From Struthidea cinerea (Eukaryota > Chordata > Aves > Passeriformes > Corcoracidae): a stretch of 64,000 bases of DNA. Below are positions 9,420 through 19,943 of the stretch, one piece after another. The first letter of the stretch is position 1, and every line of letters starts with the position of its first letter. The position numbers were made by a program, and so were the translations under genes. Below the pieces are notes generated by a model. It had not been told where the DNA came from. It saw only the letters and a list, made by a program, of their open reading frames with translations, and did not search any database. The stretch is from the NCBI GenBank assembly GCA_013397865.1, contig VZTI01003643.1, positions 508,714 to 572,713 of the forward strand, read 5' to 3'.

Positions 9420-10442
9420 TGTGTGCTTCTGAACCATTTTTACTGCTTTTGGGTTGCTTAAGATGTTTTCTCTGCAGATAGGATTGCTCTGCCTTACTTC
9501 ATTTGGCTATTATAAAACAAAAAGCTGACTTAGACTTGACTTAATACAAGAATAATTAATGTCCATGAGAAAATACAACAAGAATTGACCTAGAATAAAA
9601 ATACTTTTGCAGATTGACTTTTAGGAGCATTTGACTTTCAAGGTTTTTATGTTCATCTGCAACACTTTTTTGAGGTTTATTTTCTAAATACTCTGGTCTG
9701 TGTTGTCCTGTGTGACTGAAAAGACAACAAACACAAGGCTGAGGGAACGTTCTGTTCTTTTAGGGTTTTTTTAGAGGGGAACTGAGATTGTGGTTTTTAA
9801 CTTTCTGCTTCATCTTGTCTGACTTTCACAGTGCTAAGGAGTGGATAACTCTTTCCACATTCTAATGGTACTTTTGTGGCACTATTAATAGCAAGAAGAA
9901 GAGAATTTGTGTTACCATCAGTGATTATGCAATAAACAGAACGACCAAGTCGCTGTTTGGATTCCAAAAGACTTTCTGGTTTGTTTGTTTTTTTAACATG
10001 GATTGGAAATTTTATTTATTGGCAAAAGCAGGTAGCTGGCCAATTTTTTGTTTGTGTTGTGGTCAGAATGGAGCTGTGGTGTGGTTTAAACACCAACATT
10101 TGTTACTTAGTCCCAGGGAAGAGGAGGGTGCAGATGGGTGAGTCATGGGAAAGTCCCTCTGGGCAGGCTGAGGTTCTCTCATGGAAAGTGTCTGAGATTT
10201 CCTCACACAATATGCAGCTGTAGGTGCTGTTTAAGCTACTTGTGTGAGAAATTAATTACCTGAGAGTTCTGGGAATGTAAAAGTCCAAACCTAATTCAAA
10301 AGCTGTTTGGTCAACAGGCATTAAAGATTTTAGGGATCAAATTCTACAGGACTGTATAGATATGGACATTCTTGTTTCTTCAGTGTGTAATTCTCTTCTG
10401 ACTGGAAAACATTCTTCTGCTTCTTTTTGCCAAGAAATTGCA
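9420..10442. other. Intergenic between the convergent SDHD and IL18 3' ends
   Basis: AT-rich DNA between the 3' ends of two convergent genes. Nothing exon-like was seen. If IL18 uses a distal polyadenylation site, part of this is its 3' UTR. Confidence 0.5.
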
Positions 10443-10448
10443 TTTATT
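10443..10448 (-). other. Candidate IL18 polyadenylation signal
   Basis: TTTATT on the plus strand reads AATAAA on the IL18 strand, about 110 bases after the stop. Further copies lie farther downstream near 10013 and 9680, so the site used is not decided by sequence alone. Confidence 0.4.
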
Positions 10449-10555
10449 TTTTTAGTAAGTACTGACAGTAGTTAAAACTGACTTGTTTTAGATAAAGAAA
10501 GACTAAAGTTTCTTGTATAAAAAAACTGTATGTTAAAACTCTTGGAAGTGCTGCA

Positions 10556-13144
10556 TCATAGGTTGTGATTTTCATTCTGACTGGACGTAGATAAACTTAT
10601 CTTCGTAGTTTCATCCACTTCATCTTTTGACAGTTTCTTTAGGATTAATTTTCTCAAGTAGCCTTCTTCCTCAAAGGCCAAGAACATTCCTTGTTCCATT
10701 GAGCATTCAAACTTAAAAGCTTTGGAGCAGCAAGATGTAAAGGTCTTCTTGAAAAAGATGATGTTGCTTTCACCGGGAATTTCTTTGGGAACTTCTCCTT
10801 CCTGAGGAAGAAAAAAGGGAACAGGTTAATCCCAGCACAAGCCCTGACCAGTTTTATTCCAGCTCTGAGCTGTTCATTCTGCCTGTTGGTTTTGTACAGA
10901 TGAGGAGAGGGAAGCAGATCCTTACCTTGAATCTAACAATCATTTCTCCACATTCCCTCTCACAACACATGTAGTAACTTTTGTCTTCCACTTGGACACT
11001 GAAGGCCACAGGCATCCCTGCTAAGGGCGTGGTGGTTTTGTAGCAGTGGATGCTGAAGTGCATCCCTTTGCCTGGAAATAAATTGGTTATTATTGACAAT
11101 CTGCTTAAAGGGAGCTGCAACAACTGAGCTCAGTGATGTTTTACCATTCCACTGGCAACTGGCTGTCTTTCCAGGATATTTTTCCTGGCAGAAGAGCCAG
11201 TACTTGAATTTTTATGGCTTCTGGTTGTACTTTGTGCAATCAGGCAATAACCAATGTGTACTAAAGCAGCTGAGGTCACCAGGCAGTGTGGGGAGGGTGT
11301 CACATCCTTTTGTGTGCATGCAGAAAGTGAGACTGGGATGCGGAAGTGGCCGTCTGTAAGTCAGATCATGGCTGGATATGGGTGATCCGGAAATAAATAT
11401 GGTCAATAAACAGAGCTGTAAATAAATTGCTGAAGCAAAAAGTCAAAGCCAAAACTATAAGTTAATAGCTAATACTATTAGAAGAAAGTAAGACCTTTCA
11501 GTGTCAGTACATGGTTTAAATTTTAGGGGGGTTTTTTTGTAATCCAACGTAAAAAAAGGGGTGAATTAAGAATTTTGTGATCAGAGCCAAGCAAAAATCT
11601 TAACAGCCCTTTTTCTTTATGGGACATCCTGCAGGCTTTGGTCTAACCCAGAAATCTCCATCACCAGTGCCCAAGACACACAATTTAACTCTCTTAGCTG
11701 AGTTTTATTCTTGCAAATGAAGTTTTGAGTCATTACTCTCAGTCCCATTACTGAGTCAATCATTACAAAGAACAAAGCCACCTCTAGGATAAAGCAGCAG
11801 AGCAGTGGTGATGGTTTATATCTGGAAATTACCAGATTGCATCTCCTGGTCTGTCACATCCTCGAAGGCTGCCACATTCAGGTCTGGGCGCACCACGAGC
11901 AGTTGGCTGTTCACATTCCTCAGCACTCGGTGCAGAGTCTTTTCTTTGCAGAGGGCATCACACTCCAGCTCTGCAGGAATAATAGTAAAAAATAAATCTT
12001 AATATTTCAGCTGTTGTCTCCTCAGATCTTGATAGTTTGCTGCCAGCTTAATCTTGTCATTGCATATGTCATGTGAAAGTTCTTAGAATGACATCAAACA
12101 AAAGGAAGGTCACATCATCTTTTACACCTCTGCTTGAAGCAGAATTTCCAGAATACAGAAATTTATTTATATAAGCAAGAGAAGCTGCTGTGTTTGTTAA
12201 TGAGAATTCAGAAGCATCAGTTCTCTTTTGCCCAACAATTAAATTGCATTGAAAGGTGCTGTCAGGGAAGCCAATACCGCGTACCTTGGGAGGAATTAAA
12301 GCAACATCAGCATCAGAAGGAGCAGGTGAGTTGTAGCTCTGGTTTTTTGCAGCCACTCTCAGTTTGAAACTTGTCCTCTCTGATTTAGTGAGTGTGGCCA
12401 TGTTCATGTGAAATGGGTAACAAAGTAATAAAAGATGAGCTCTCAGCTTACCATCATCATCTTGGTTCCAAGTGAGCAGCGGGGAAAAAAAGGAAAGAAA
12501 AAACAACGTTAAGCTCTGCCCCCACAAAAGAAAAGTCTTTTACCCAGGCAAGGCTGGAAGCCAGGCAGCCACCTACGTGTTCCCACAGCCCTGTGCCACC
12601 AAGGCTGAGCTGCTGTCACTGCAGGGTTTATTTGTGAGCAGAACAAATGAAACCCCAGTCATTTGAGAACTGGAGTCACCACCAAACCAGAGGTATGCAA
12701 AATGCTTTTTTAGGGTTATTTAAGAGTGAGAAGGTCACTCTAAGCCTAAACCAGAGGAGTAATTGCATGCAAGTTTTTGGTTTTATCGGTGCCTTTACTC
12801 TAAGTGAGCAAAAGTCATTACAAATTGCATTTAAAGAAGAAACTGTTTTCCAACTGACTTTATTCCACAAGATCAGAAATTACTCACTCCAAGTTCACCC
12901 TCCAGTATTCCAACTCTTCTGAGTGTCCTTTCCCGGAATTTTTTGTATGAGCAACAAGTACTTGGCTAACAACACTTAAAACTGAAGCTTATGGGAAAAT
13001 TAGGTGAAATCACACAGACAAAGGAATTGTGTTAAATCAGTATTCAAACAGAAAAGGATATTAAATGCTCTAATTACCATCAAAATAGAGGCAGAAATTT
13101 TTTCCAAGTTCTACTGCACACACCAGAATCTCTTCAGCACTCAT
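10556..13144 (-). CDS. IL18: Interleukin-18 precursor
   Basis: Minus-strand coding exons are 13144-13078, 12460-12452 (9 nt), 11970-11833, 11071-10926 and 10801-10556, giving 201 residues with every phase consistent. IL-18 is an IL-1 family beta-trefoil cytokine. It has no signal peptide and is made as a precursor activated by caspase-1. The pro-region reads MSAEEILVCAVELGKNFCLY followed by FDDDELECD. Asp29 sits where the chicken precursor is cut, so the mature form would begin at ALCKEK. Mature motifs typical of avian IL-18 are NVNSQLLVVRPDLNVAAFED, HCYKTT, GMPVAFSVQVEDKSYYMCCE and GESNIIFFKKTFTSC. A 5' non-coding exon probably lies at about 14043-14245. The coding exon 2 acceptor is TTTGGGCAG at 13160-13152. 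It is convergent with SDHD and divergent from TEX12. Confidence 0.96.
12452..12460 (-). other. IL18: IL18 9-nt microexon
   Basis: Nine bases, ATGATGATG on the minus strand, flanked upstream by a long pyrimidine tract and GGAACCAAG and downstream by GTAAGC. The preceding exon ends in phase 1 (GAT/G) and the next begins AG, so the nine bases add Asp-Asp plus parts of the two shared codons, keep frame, and match the length of the chicken precursor. Skipping it would remove three residues just before the caspase site without breaking the frame. Confidence 0.8.
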
Positions 13145-13873
13145 CTTCACCCTGCCCAAAGCACAGGGAGAGGAATCAGAGTTAACCTCGATGCTCCTTA
13201 TCCCATAAAGGGATAAAAGTTAACTCTACACAGACTGATCTTACCAGGTGCCCCCTAGAAAAGCATGAGCTTCCAAAATACCCAAGTTAGAACCCGTTCT
13301 GACTGCCCCTGAAAGGTCATCCCTTGCACTAAAGATAATAAATGTCTTAACACCAGGTGAACAATGGGAAGATCTGGCTCTCGCACTGGGATTTTATTGT
13401 GCAAAATACCTGACTCACTTCCACAGCTTTTTCACCAGTTGAAAACAATTTATACAAAACAACTGAGCAGTATCGACAAAAGTAAACACACACACCCAGA
13501 GGAATTAGGGTGGGGAATCGCTGTGGCTTCCTTGTCCCTCTAGCAAAGCATCTTGAGGAATGTATTCGAGAGTGATTTTTTCTCTTTCTGTTTGTATTTT
13601 ATATGTTTTTTATCTACTTGTAGCTGTACAGAAGAGACAGCAGGCTCCCAGCAGCATCTTTGTTCACAAACATGCACACCCAAGCCTTAGAAACGAGATA
13701 TCACAACACCCGAACTGTACAAGCCTCATCCGCAGCACATTAACCACAAAGTCAAGGACTCCTCTGTTATTCTAAAGCCAAGGGACAGGCACAGGCAGGA
13801 CTTTTGACAGAGGATTAAAGGAAAAAGTGGCCCTTATGGGTAAAACGTAACGTGACTGTGCTTCTTCCCTTGA

Positions 13874-13938
13874 TCATAGAATCATAGGATCAAAAAGGTT
13901 GGAAAAGACCTCCAGGATGATCGAGCCTAACCTCGAGT
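13874..13938 (-). mobile_element. CR1 tail fragment
   Basis: Antisense CR1 3' tail: ATCATAGAATCATAGGATCA followed by GGTTGGAAAAGACCTCCAGG. Only about 65 bases survive. It lies in the first (non-coding) intron of IL18. Confidence 0.85.
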
Positions 13939-14042
13939 AGTAAAAGATGGTTATTAGACCTTTTACCAAGGACGTCTGAAAGGAACGGCAGAAACTCAAA
14001 GGAGTTTGTTTCTAGCTTACTGTCGGACGTGGAATGACTCAC

Positions 14043-14390
14043 CCTGAGGAGCCGCAGGGATGCGGGGCGGGAGCAGAGGTGGCTCACGGTGGTCCCTTGT
14101 GGCTCCTCGGGAGCTGCAGCCGGGCGCTGGGGGCCGGGAGAAACGCAGCTGCCAAGTGCCGGGGTAAGGGTCGGGGCTGTCCCAAGGCCACCGCGGGTCA
14201 CTGCTCCGCTGCTGCCGGGGATGCCCCAGCCCGAGGGAAGCGAGCGCTGCCGCAGCGCTGCCGGGAGGGGTTTTATAGCGGCTGGCGGCGGCCGAAATCG
14301 GGAGGGTTTCCCAAGATCTCTGCCTACGTCCGCACTTCTCGCGCGGCATTTCCCCTCCTCGCTGCAGGAGACAGCGCCTATGCAAATCTG
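14043..14390 (-). promoter_or_regulatory. IL18 promoter and likely non-coding exon 1
   Basis: On the minus strand a GC-rich segment contains TATAAAA (plus 14271-14277), and about 230 bases downstream a strong donor CTCAGG/GTGAGT (exon end at 14043). This fits a TATA-directed first exon of IL18 of roughly 200 bases, spliced to the coding exon at 13151. An octamer ATGCAAAT (plus 14380-14387) lies about 100 bases upstream of the TATA box, and a GGGGAAATGCC sequence near 14346-14356 resembles an NF-kB half-match. The start site itself is inferred. Confidence 0.55.
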
Positions 14391-14599
14391 GGGTTGCGAG
14401 GGTGGCTTTGTGCTGCCCGGTGTCACGCCGATGTCAGCGGGCTCGTCCTGTTGCTCCACCAGCCTCTCCTACCGGTCCGTGACGCCTCCACGGCGCTTTT
14501 GAGGCAGGTGCTGCCCGTGCCCATCCGGCTTCCATTGCTCGCTCCCTTGAGGGAAGCCGCTCTGGGATGGAAATCACCGTGCGTGTTGGTTCTTGAAGG

Positions 14600-17050
14600 C
14601 AGCAGTGCCAAGGAATGATGGCATGGGCTGGGAAGTCTCCCCTGACAGCCGTTTGTGCAGAAGAAGCTTCATGGCAGGAGTTCAGCTCCCGTTTTGGGAT
14701 AATGCCTCATCCCTCCATTCCGCGCTGCCTTTGGGGAGTGTTTAAAGCAGCAAACGCTGAACGGCAGCGATGGGACAAGCCCTAAAAACCAGGGAAGCGA
14801 TCTTGGGAAAGAATATTTACCAATTTGTCTCTCCATGCCTTGATTTGCTGTTTCTAACGCTGACCAGAATTATGGCGTTCAGCTCTGCAGCTCCTTGGGA
14901 CAATTGAAGAGCCCCAAATTGTGGGGATGGTAAAAACACCCCAAACCCCCAAGTCAGACCCAAACCCAAGTCTCCAAGACATTCTCTCACCTGTTCACAT
15001 GCCTGTTACTGCTCTTGGAGGTAAAAAAAAAAACAACCAAATTTCATACGTAATGCTTTAATAGCTCTATTATAAACATGAGGATATGATTTTGAGGTTA
15101 AAAGCACATCTTTCAACCTTATTTGAAATAATAAAGATAAAAACACTGTCTCTTTTACTAATAACCCTGGATTTTGGCTGGTTTAGCCTTGGGACCAGTG
15201 TATTTCAAGCAAACAAAAACTATGGGTGTGCTACAGAAATTTAGCTGCCTTCTTTAAAGTTTTTGAAAGGAACTAACTAAACCGATTCAAAAGAAACCTA
15301 AAAAGCAGAAGAACTCAGCAACAGACTAAACCCTCCTGTTTCCAACAAAGAAAAGCACATTTTTGGTAACATGTTTTCAGATAAGAATATATATCCCTAT
15401 TTATAGACTCACTGACTGAATTCCAGCAGGACATAAAAATACATTTGTACCTTTCTAAATTGAACTGACTTCTGTTTCTGGCCACCCATTTCTGTACATT
15501 TTCCCAGTATCCATTTTGTAACAAATAGTTCCTCCTGCAAGTGGGATCAGAATGCCTCTTGGTCTTTTCCAGCTCAAATAATCAGCTTCAGCCTTTTAAG
15601 TTTCTACCTCTGAATAAATTTCTTCAGCTTCAAAATAATATTCACATCTCTTTTCATCACTCCAACTGACTTTTAAAATCTTTCAATTTGGGCACCAGAG
15701 CTTTATGCAGGAGAGTTCCCCATCTGGGTGATTCTTGTTCACAGACTCTTTGCATTTCACTGCCAAAAAAAAAATTCTTTTTAAAAAGTTAATGCTGTAC
15801 TAATAATTTATCATTTAAGTTTAAATATACATTCAGATCATTATTTATTTTGTATTAGCTGTTGGCACTAATATTTTTGGCCTGTTCCATACAAAAGCTA
15901 TCAGGAAGGAGGACTTGGTCTTTCATGTCAGCCTTTTGAGAGCCTTAAGATTCAATTAGTTCATTGAACACATTGAATAAAAGGCATTTCCCTCTCTTTT
16001 GCGCACATATTTGCATTTTTCTGGACCAGACTCTAACTCATACACTAGCTTTTGTGGTAAAGGTTAAACTTTTATTTCTCCTGGAATTTAATATCTCCAA
16101 TCTCAAAGGAACTGCAGCTTTACTTTAAAAGTAATGCCTTAGATAACTTTTCTCCGATTTTAAAGGAACTGGAACTCCAGTAAGAGTAAACTCTCACCCC
16201 TTAGATAATTTTCTTTTATTTTTAGTCTGAGCTTTATCCATAGACTGTCATATCCATAAGATAATGGAAATGAAAATTCAGATGTTTAATTTGTTTTAAT
16301 TCAGGTGGTCTGTTAATAAAAATATCTTAACCTACTAACGGTGACCCAATTAAGTAAACACCTTAAGAATATTTTCCTAACATATTCTGTCATATCTGTT
16401 TCTTAATGTTTAGATCATATTGCTAATAACATAAATATCTATAAAATAAAGATTTGAGAACTAAATGAAGCGGGCCATGGCAGTTTATTAAAAGTTGTTT
16501 CTATTTTGGGGAAGTATTTAGTTCTTGTTCTTTCAGCAGTTTGATTTCTCATGCTAAGATTTTAATTTCAGAGTCTATCTGGATAACATACATGAGATTA
16601 AGATCCCTTTTACTCTTAAAAACAAAAAATAAAGATAAAAGGGGGGAAAAAAGAAACAAAAACAGACCAGTGACAAAATCTACATACCCTAACATAAATC
16701 ACATACAATAAAATAACATATCCTAACATGAATCCCTTAACGTAACGCAACATAACATTAACATAACTTTGGATTTTGCAATTGCTTATTTCACCATAGG
16801 GAACCATGCCAGGATTTAGGAAAGCAGTAACTTGATACGGTGTTTAATCTCTTGGGATGCTGAAAGTTCTCTCCTTAATTGTTGTGCCCTGTTCGTTTCT
16901 CTTGCAAAGGAGCCGAGGGGTGACTCAGTCGCTTCTTGGTGAAATCAAATACCATTTTTACCTACAGAAGTGAAACACAGCCTCAGGAAAATACCATTTT
17001 ATTCTCCATTCTTTAGAGAGAGAGAAAAAAAAAATTATCTTGGCAGTTGA
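14600..17050. other. AT-rich intergenic region between IL18 and TEX12
   Basis: About 2.4 kb of AT-rich DNA between two divergently transcribed genes. No exon, CR1 copy or RNA gene was recognised. It contains the degenerate repeat listed at 16683-16768. Any IL18 or TEX12 enhancers here could not be told by eye. Confidence 0.6.
16683..16768. repeat. Degenerate CTAACATAA-type tandem repeat
   Basis: Repeated variants of CCTAACATAA, CATAACATTAACATAAC and AACGTAACG over about 85 bases. It is a low-complexity tandem array with no phase to suggest protein coding. Confidence 0.65.
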
Positions 17051-17059
17051 GCATTTTGG

Positions 17060-17640
17060 TGATGTTACTCATTTTAGGGCCGTTACTCATTTTAGCGCCC
17101 GCTCTCTCAGATTGCACTCATTTATGGCTCGTATTTTGAGGTGGACCCATCGAGTGTGAAACGCATTCCAGGGATTTCGCTTAGGAGGTGAAATTTGACG
17201 GGAAAGATTTGAGGAACTGTTTAAAGCTTTAATAGAAGCGCCCGGGCCGGAGCCGCTCCCTCAGCCCTCAGGGGGCACCTCGGGCCGGTCCTGGTGCTGC
17301 CACCGCTCTCGGGCAGGGCTCCGGGGGTGCTGCCAGCCCTGAGGGGAGCGGCTGTCCCTTGTTTCTCGTCCCTTGTTTCTCGTCCCTTGTCCCTTTTCCC
17401 TTGTCCCCACAGTCGCGGCCCCTCACGGCCATTGCCCGCCCCGGGCCCGCCCGCCTGAGGGGAAACCGCGGGGCCGGCGTCCCTCCTGGACACCTCGGTG
17501 CCCTCAGGGTCTGGGGAGATCGGAAAGGGATAAATCCCCTGGGATCACGCCTTTAGGCTGGCCCGGGACTTCCCGCCATTCCCCCGCCGTCTCCAGCCCC
17601 TCTGAGGTGCTGCCGGCGCCGTGAGGAGAGCGCCCTTGCG
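17060..17640. promoter_or_regulatory. GC-rich promoter region of TEX12
   Basis: A CpG-rich block at 17220-17640 ends about 90 bases before the TEX12 ATG. Its upstream side carries two exact copies and one partial copy of GTTACTCATTTTAG (17063-17120). No TATA box was seen at a convincing distance. Direction is assigned by the downstream gene; the block could also drive antisense transcription. Confidence 0.45.
17353..17405. repeat. TCCCTTGTTTCTCG tandem repeat
   Basis: Two 14-bp copies of GTCCCTTGTTTCTC followed by degraded CCCTTGTCCCTTTTCCCTTG units, within the TEX12 promoter island. It is a pyrimidine-rich strand-asymmetric tract. Confidence 0.7.
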
Positions 17641-17733
17641 GAGGAACAAAATACGGGTTTTACACGTTTTTATTTAAACATCCTCCCCAGCGTGACCGCT
17701 CAGCAACCACCGCGTGCTTTTCGTGAGGCAGCC

Positions 17734-18958
17734 ATGGCGAGCAGCGCGCAAAAAGCCGATAAAAATAGAAATAGACGCAAAAAGACGGAGGTGAGCGGTG
17801 CTGTGTGAGGGAGGACCCCCCTTCCCATGTCCTCTTCTGGACTGAAGGCACAGAGATCCACGGCACTTTAGGGAGGTTTGGGGGAACACAAATGACTTTT
17901 TCGTGTGGGGAAACCACAGTTTCTCTGAGGTTTTGAAGCCCAACAAAATTAGTAAGCACTGGGACATATTTATGTAGAACTTCTTGAGAGCAAGCTTCTG
18001 AAGTACACCAGCTTTTACTGATACATATATAAACACTACATGTATCAGTATATATATAAAAATATGTGTGTATATACAAACAAAAATGTGGGTATATATA
18101 CAGAGATCTCAATCTGGTACTTCCCACCCACTCCCCAAGATGCTCATGAGGCTGTGAACCCAACACCACTTACATCTTCTCCAAAAACACCCTCAAGATC
18201 TTTTTAAACCTCTTCTTTCTCTCAGCTAAACTCTGTGCTAAGCTTGTTTTAAGTCCTAGAACCTGTGTTTTTCTAACGTGCTCTGTTGTTAGGATGAAGC
18301 TTCAGAAATTCCTCAGTTGTCTGACAAAACAGAATTGGCTCCTTCTGAAGACTTGCAGTCCCCTTCCAACACTGAACCACTGGAAAAGGTTTTAAATGGT
18401 GATGTATTAAATATACTGGAAGTAAGTATGGAATGACCTAATTTGATGTTGAGATTCATCCAAATGTTTAAATAAAATTATTTTTTTCTCTCTCAACAGA
18501 GATGAACAAAGAAATTAATAACTTGTTATCAAAATATGCTGACATTATAAGGCAAGTTAACTTTGTCCTATTTGCACAGAAATGTTTTAATTGCCAAGAT
18601 AAGATGGATGGGTGGCTGCAGTTTAGGGAAATTAGCTCTGAAAACTATCAAACACAGATCTTGAAAGAAAAATGCTGTTTCATGTTACAACAGAGAATTA
18701 ATTTGGTCAGAAACTGGGTATTCGTAGACAACCCATTTTTAAGAAAAACATAAAAGTAGTGAGAAAGTTAATGGCATTAGCATTTATTTTAACTACAGAT
18801 TTCTTCACTTTAGTGCAAGAGCAGCGTTGGATTCTTCTTATGTCCAGGAACTTGATGGGATCTTGAAACAAGCCAGGGCCATAGAAAACCACTTAAAGCA
18901 AAAAAGGGAGAGGCTGAAAGAGAGAGTCACTGTCATTGCCAATACTCTGCAAAGCTAA
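17734..18958 (+). CDS. TEX12: Testis-expressed protein 12, synaptonemal complex central element
   Basis: Exons 17734-17790, 18293-18421, 18502-18551 and 18814-18958 give 126 residues. TEX12 pairs with SYCE2 to form the fibrous backbone of the synaptonemal complex central element in meiosis. The N-terminal half (MASSAQKADKNRNRRKKTE, then an acidic, Ser/Pro-rich stretch) is variable and probably disordered. The C-terminal half is the conserved coiled coil: MNKEINNLLSKYADII, ARAALDSSYVQELDG, AIENHLKQKRERLKERVTVI, ending ANTLQS. Intron 3 starts with GC (AAG/GCAAGT), and only this donor keeps the conserved SARAALD frame. Exon 3 starts at the second of two overlapping acceptors (CAACAG/AG/ATG); using the first would break the frame. 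The start has a strong context (GCCATGG). Confidence 0.93.
18017..18049. repeat. 10-bp perfect inverted repeat in TEX12 intron 1
   Basis: ACTGATACAT at 18017-18026 is mirrored by ATGTATCAGT at 18040-18049 around a 13-base AT-rich loop. It borders TATATA-rich simple sequence. It may be a chance hairpin in AT-rich DNA. Confidence 0.5.
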
Positions 18959-19006
18959 ATGGAGTTTGTTGCAGAAATGCAGAACCAAGTTGTGTTTGTG
19001 TATTAA

Positions 19007-19012
19007 AATAAA
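19007..19012 (+). other. TEX12 polyadenylation signal
   Basis: AATAAA about 50 bases after the TEX12 stop, followed by the TG-rich GTGATGAGTGTTGTGATG, giving a very short 3' UTR. Confidence 0.75.
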
Positions 19013-19778
19013 CTGTGATGAGTGTTGTGATGTCTGCTTCTTGTATAAATATTTCTGTCAGTTCAGGAAAGTTCCAACAAGTTAAGCAGCCACTTAGTAT
19101 ATCAATACATAGTGTAGTGGTAGTTAGTGAAAACAAATCTGAATATCTGTTTAAAATCCTGTGACTCAAGGGATTAAGACATTAAGCCGTATGGTTTTTA
19201 CTGGTTAATATTATTTCCATTTTGCCTCAGAATGTAAACAGGTTGAAAAGATCAGCTTAGAAGTAAGAGAGTTCTGTAAAGAACTTTGAGAAAGTATAAA
19301 GTCTTAATGTAAAACTCATTGTAATACTGGTACATGTGTTACATTTCAAGGCCATGCTGATATAAAACATAATCAAAGCTTTGTTGGTGTCAATAAATAA
19401 ACAGATAAAGTTAACATGGTCCAGAATTACAGCGTTCTGTTCTTTTGTTATTTGAGTGAGTGTTGTTTGCTGATATTCACTTTATCTGAGAACACTGAGC
19501 CCTTTTTCTTTCTTGTCATTCGACTCTGTTAAAAAAAAAAGGATGACACATGGAATGTACAAAGGATCACTTGCACAAAGTGTGGGGCTTATGTAATAAA
19601 GAAAAGTGCTGGAATAAGATGTATTTACATCTTTACCCCAGTAGTATGCAGTGATTTCCTCTTTAAATCCTCTCAGACCTAATCCACCCTCCTTTCCCCC
19701 TTTCCTTAGCTCAAAGCCAAATGCGCTACGTGTCACAGTGACATGATTTAAATCAAAGAATGAGAGGAACTGGACATG

Positions 19779-19943
19779 TAGGGTGAGATTTAGATACCTA
19801 AAGATGCAGATATGTCCTTAGCAGGATTTTCAAAGTGCCTAAGCATGGTCTAAGCGCCTTACACGCTTAGGAATTTTGGAAAATCCCATAAGGTGCCTAT
19901 CTGCATCTTTAGCATCTAAAGGCTTTCCAAAGTCTCACCACTG
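19779..19943. mobile_element. Palindromic MITE-like element
   Basis: The two halves are imperfect reverse complements. GGTGAGATTTAGA on the left pairs with a right end whose complement reads GGTGAGACTTTGGA; TAAAGATGCAGATA occurs on both arms; and GGATTTTC followed by CCTAAGC matches on both. The whole could fold into one long hairpin of about 75 bp per arm. This is the shape of a non-autonomous DNA transposon fossil (hAT- or MITE-like), but the family is not recognised and no target duplication is obvious. Confidence 0.6.

Noticed and set aside
12069..12527. 152-residue minus-strand ORF overlapping the IL18 microexon
   Set aside because: It reads through intron sequence, crosses the microexon in another phase and has no IL-1 family motif.
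14034..14618. 194-residue plus-strand ORF in the IL18 promoter island
   Set aside because: GC-rich open frame with no family match; the strand and splice evidence support an IL18 non-coding exon instead.
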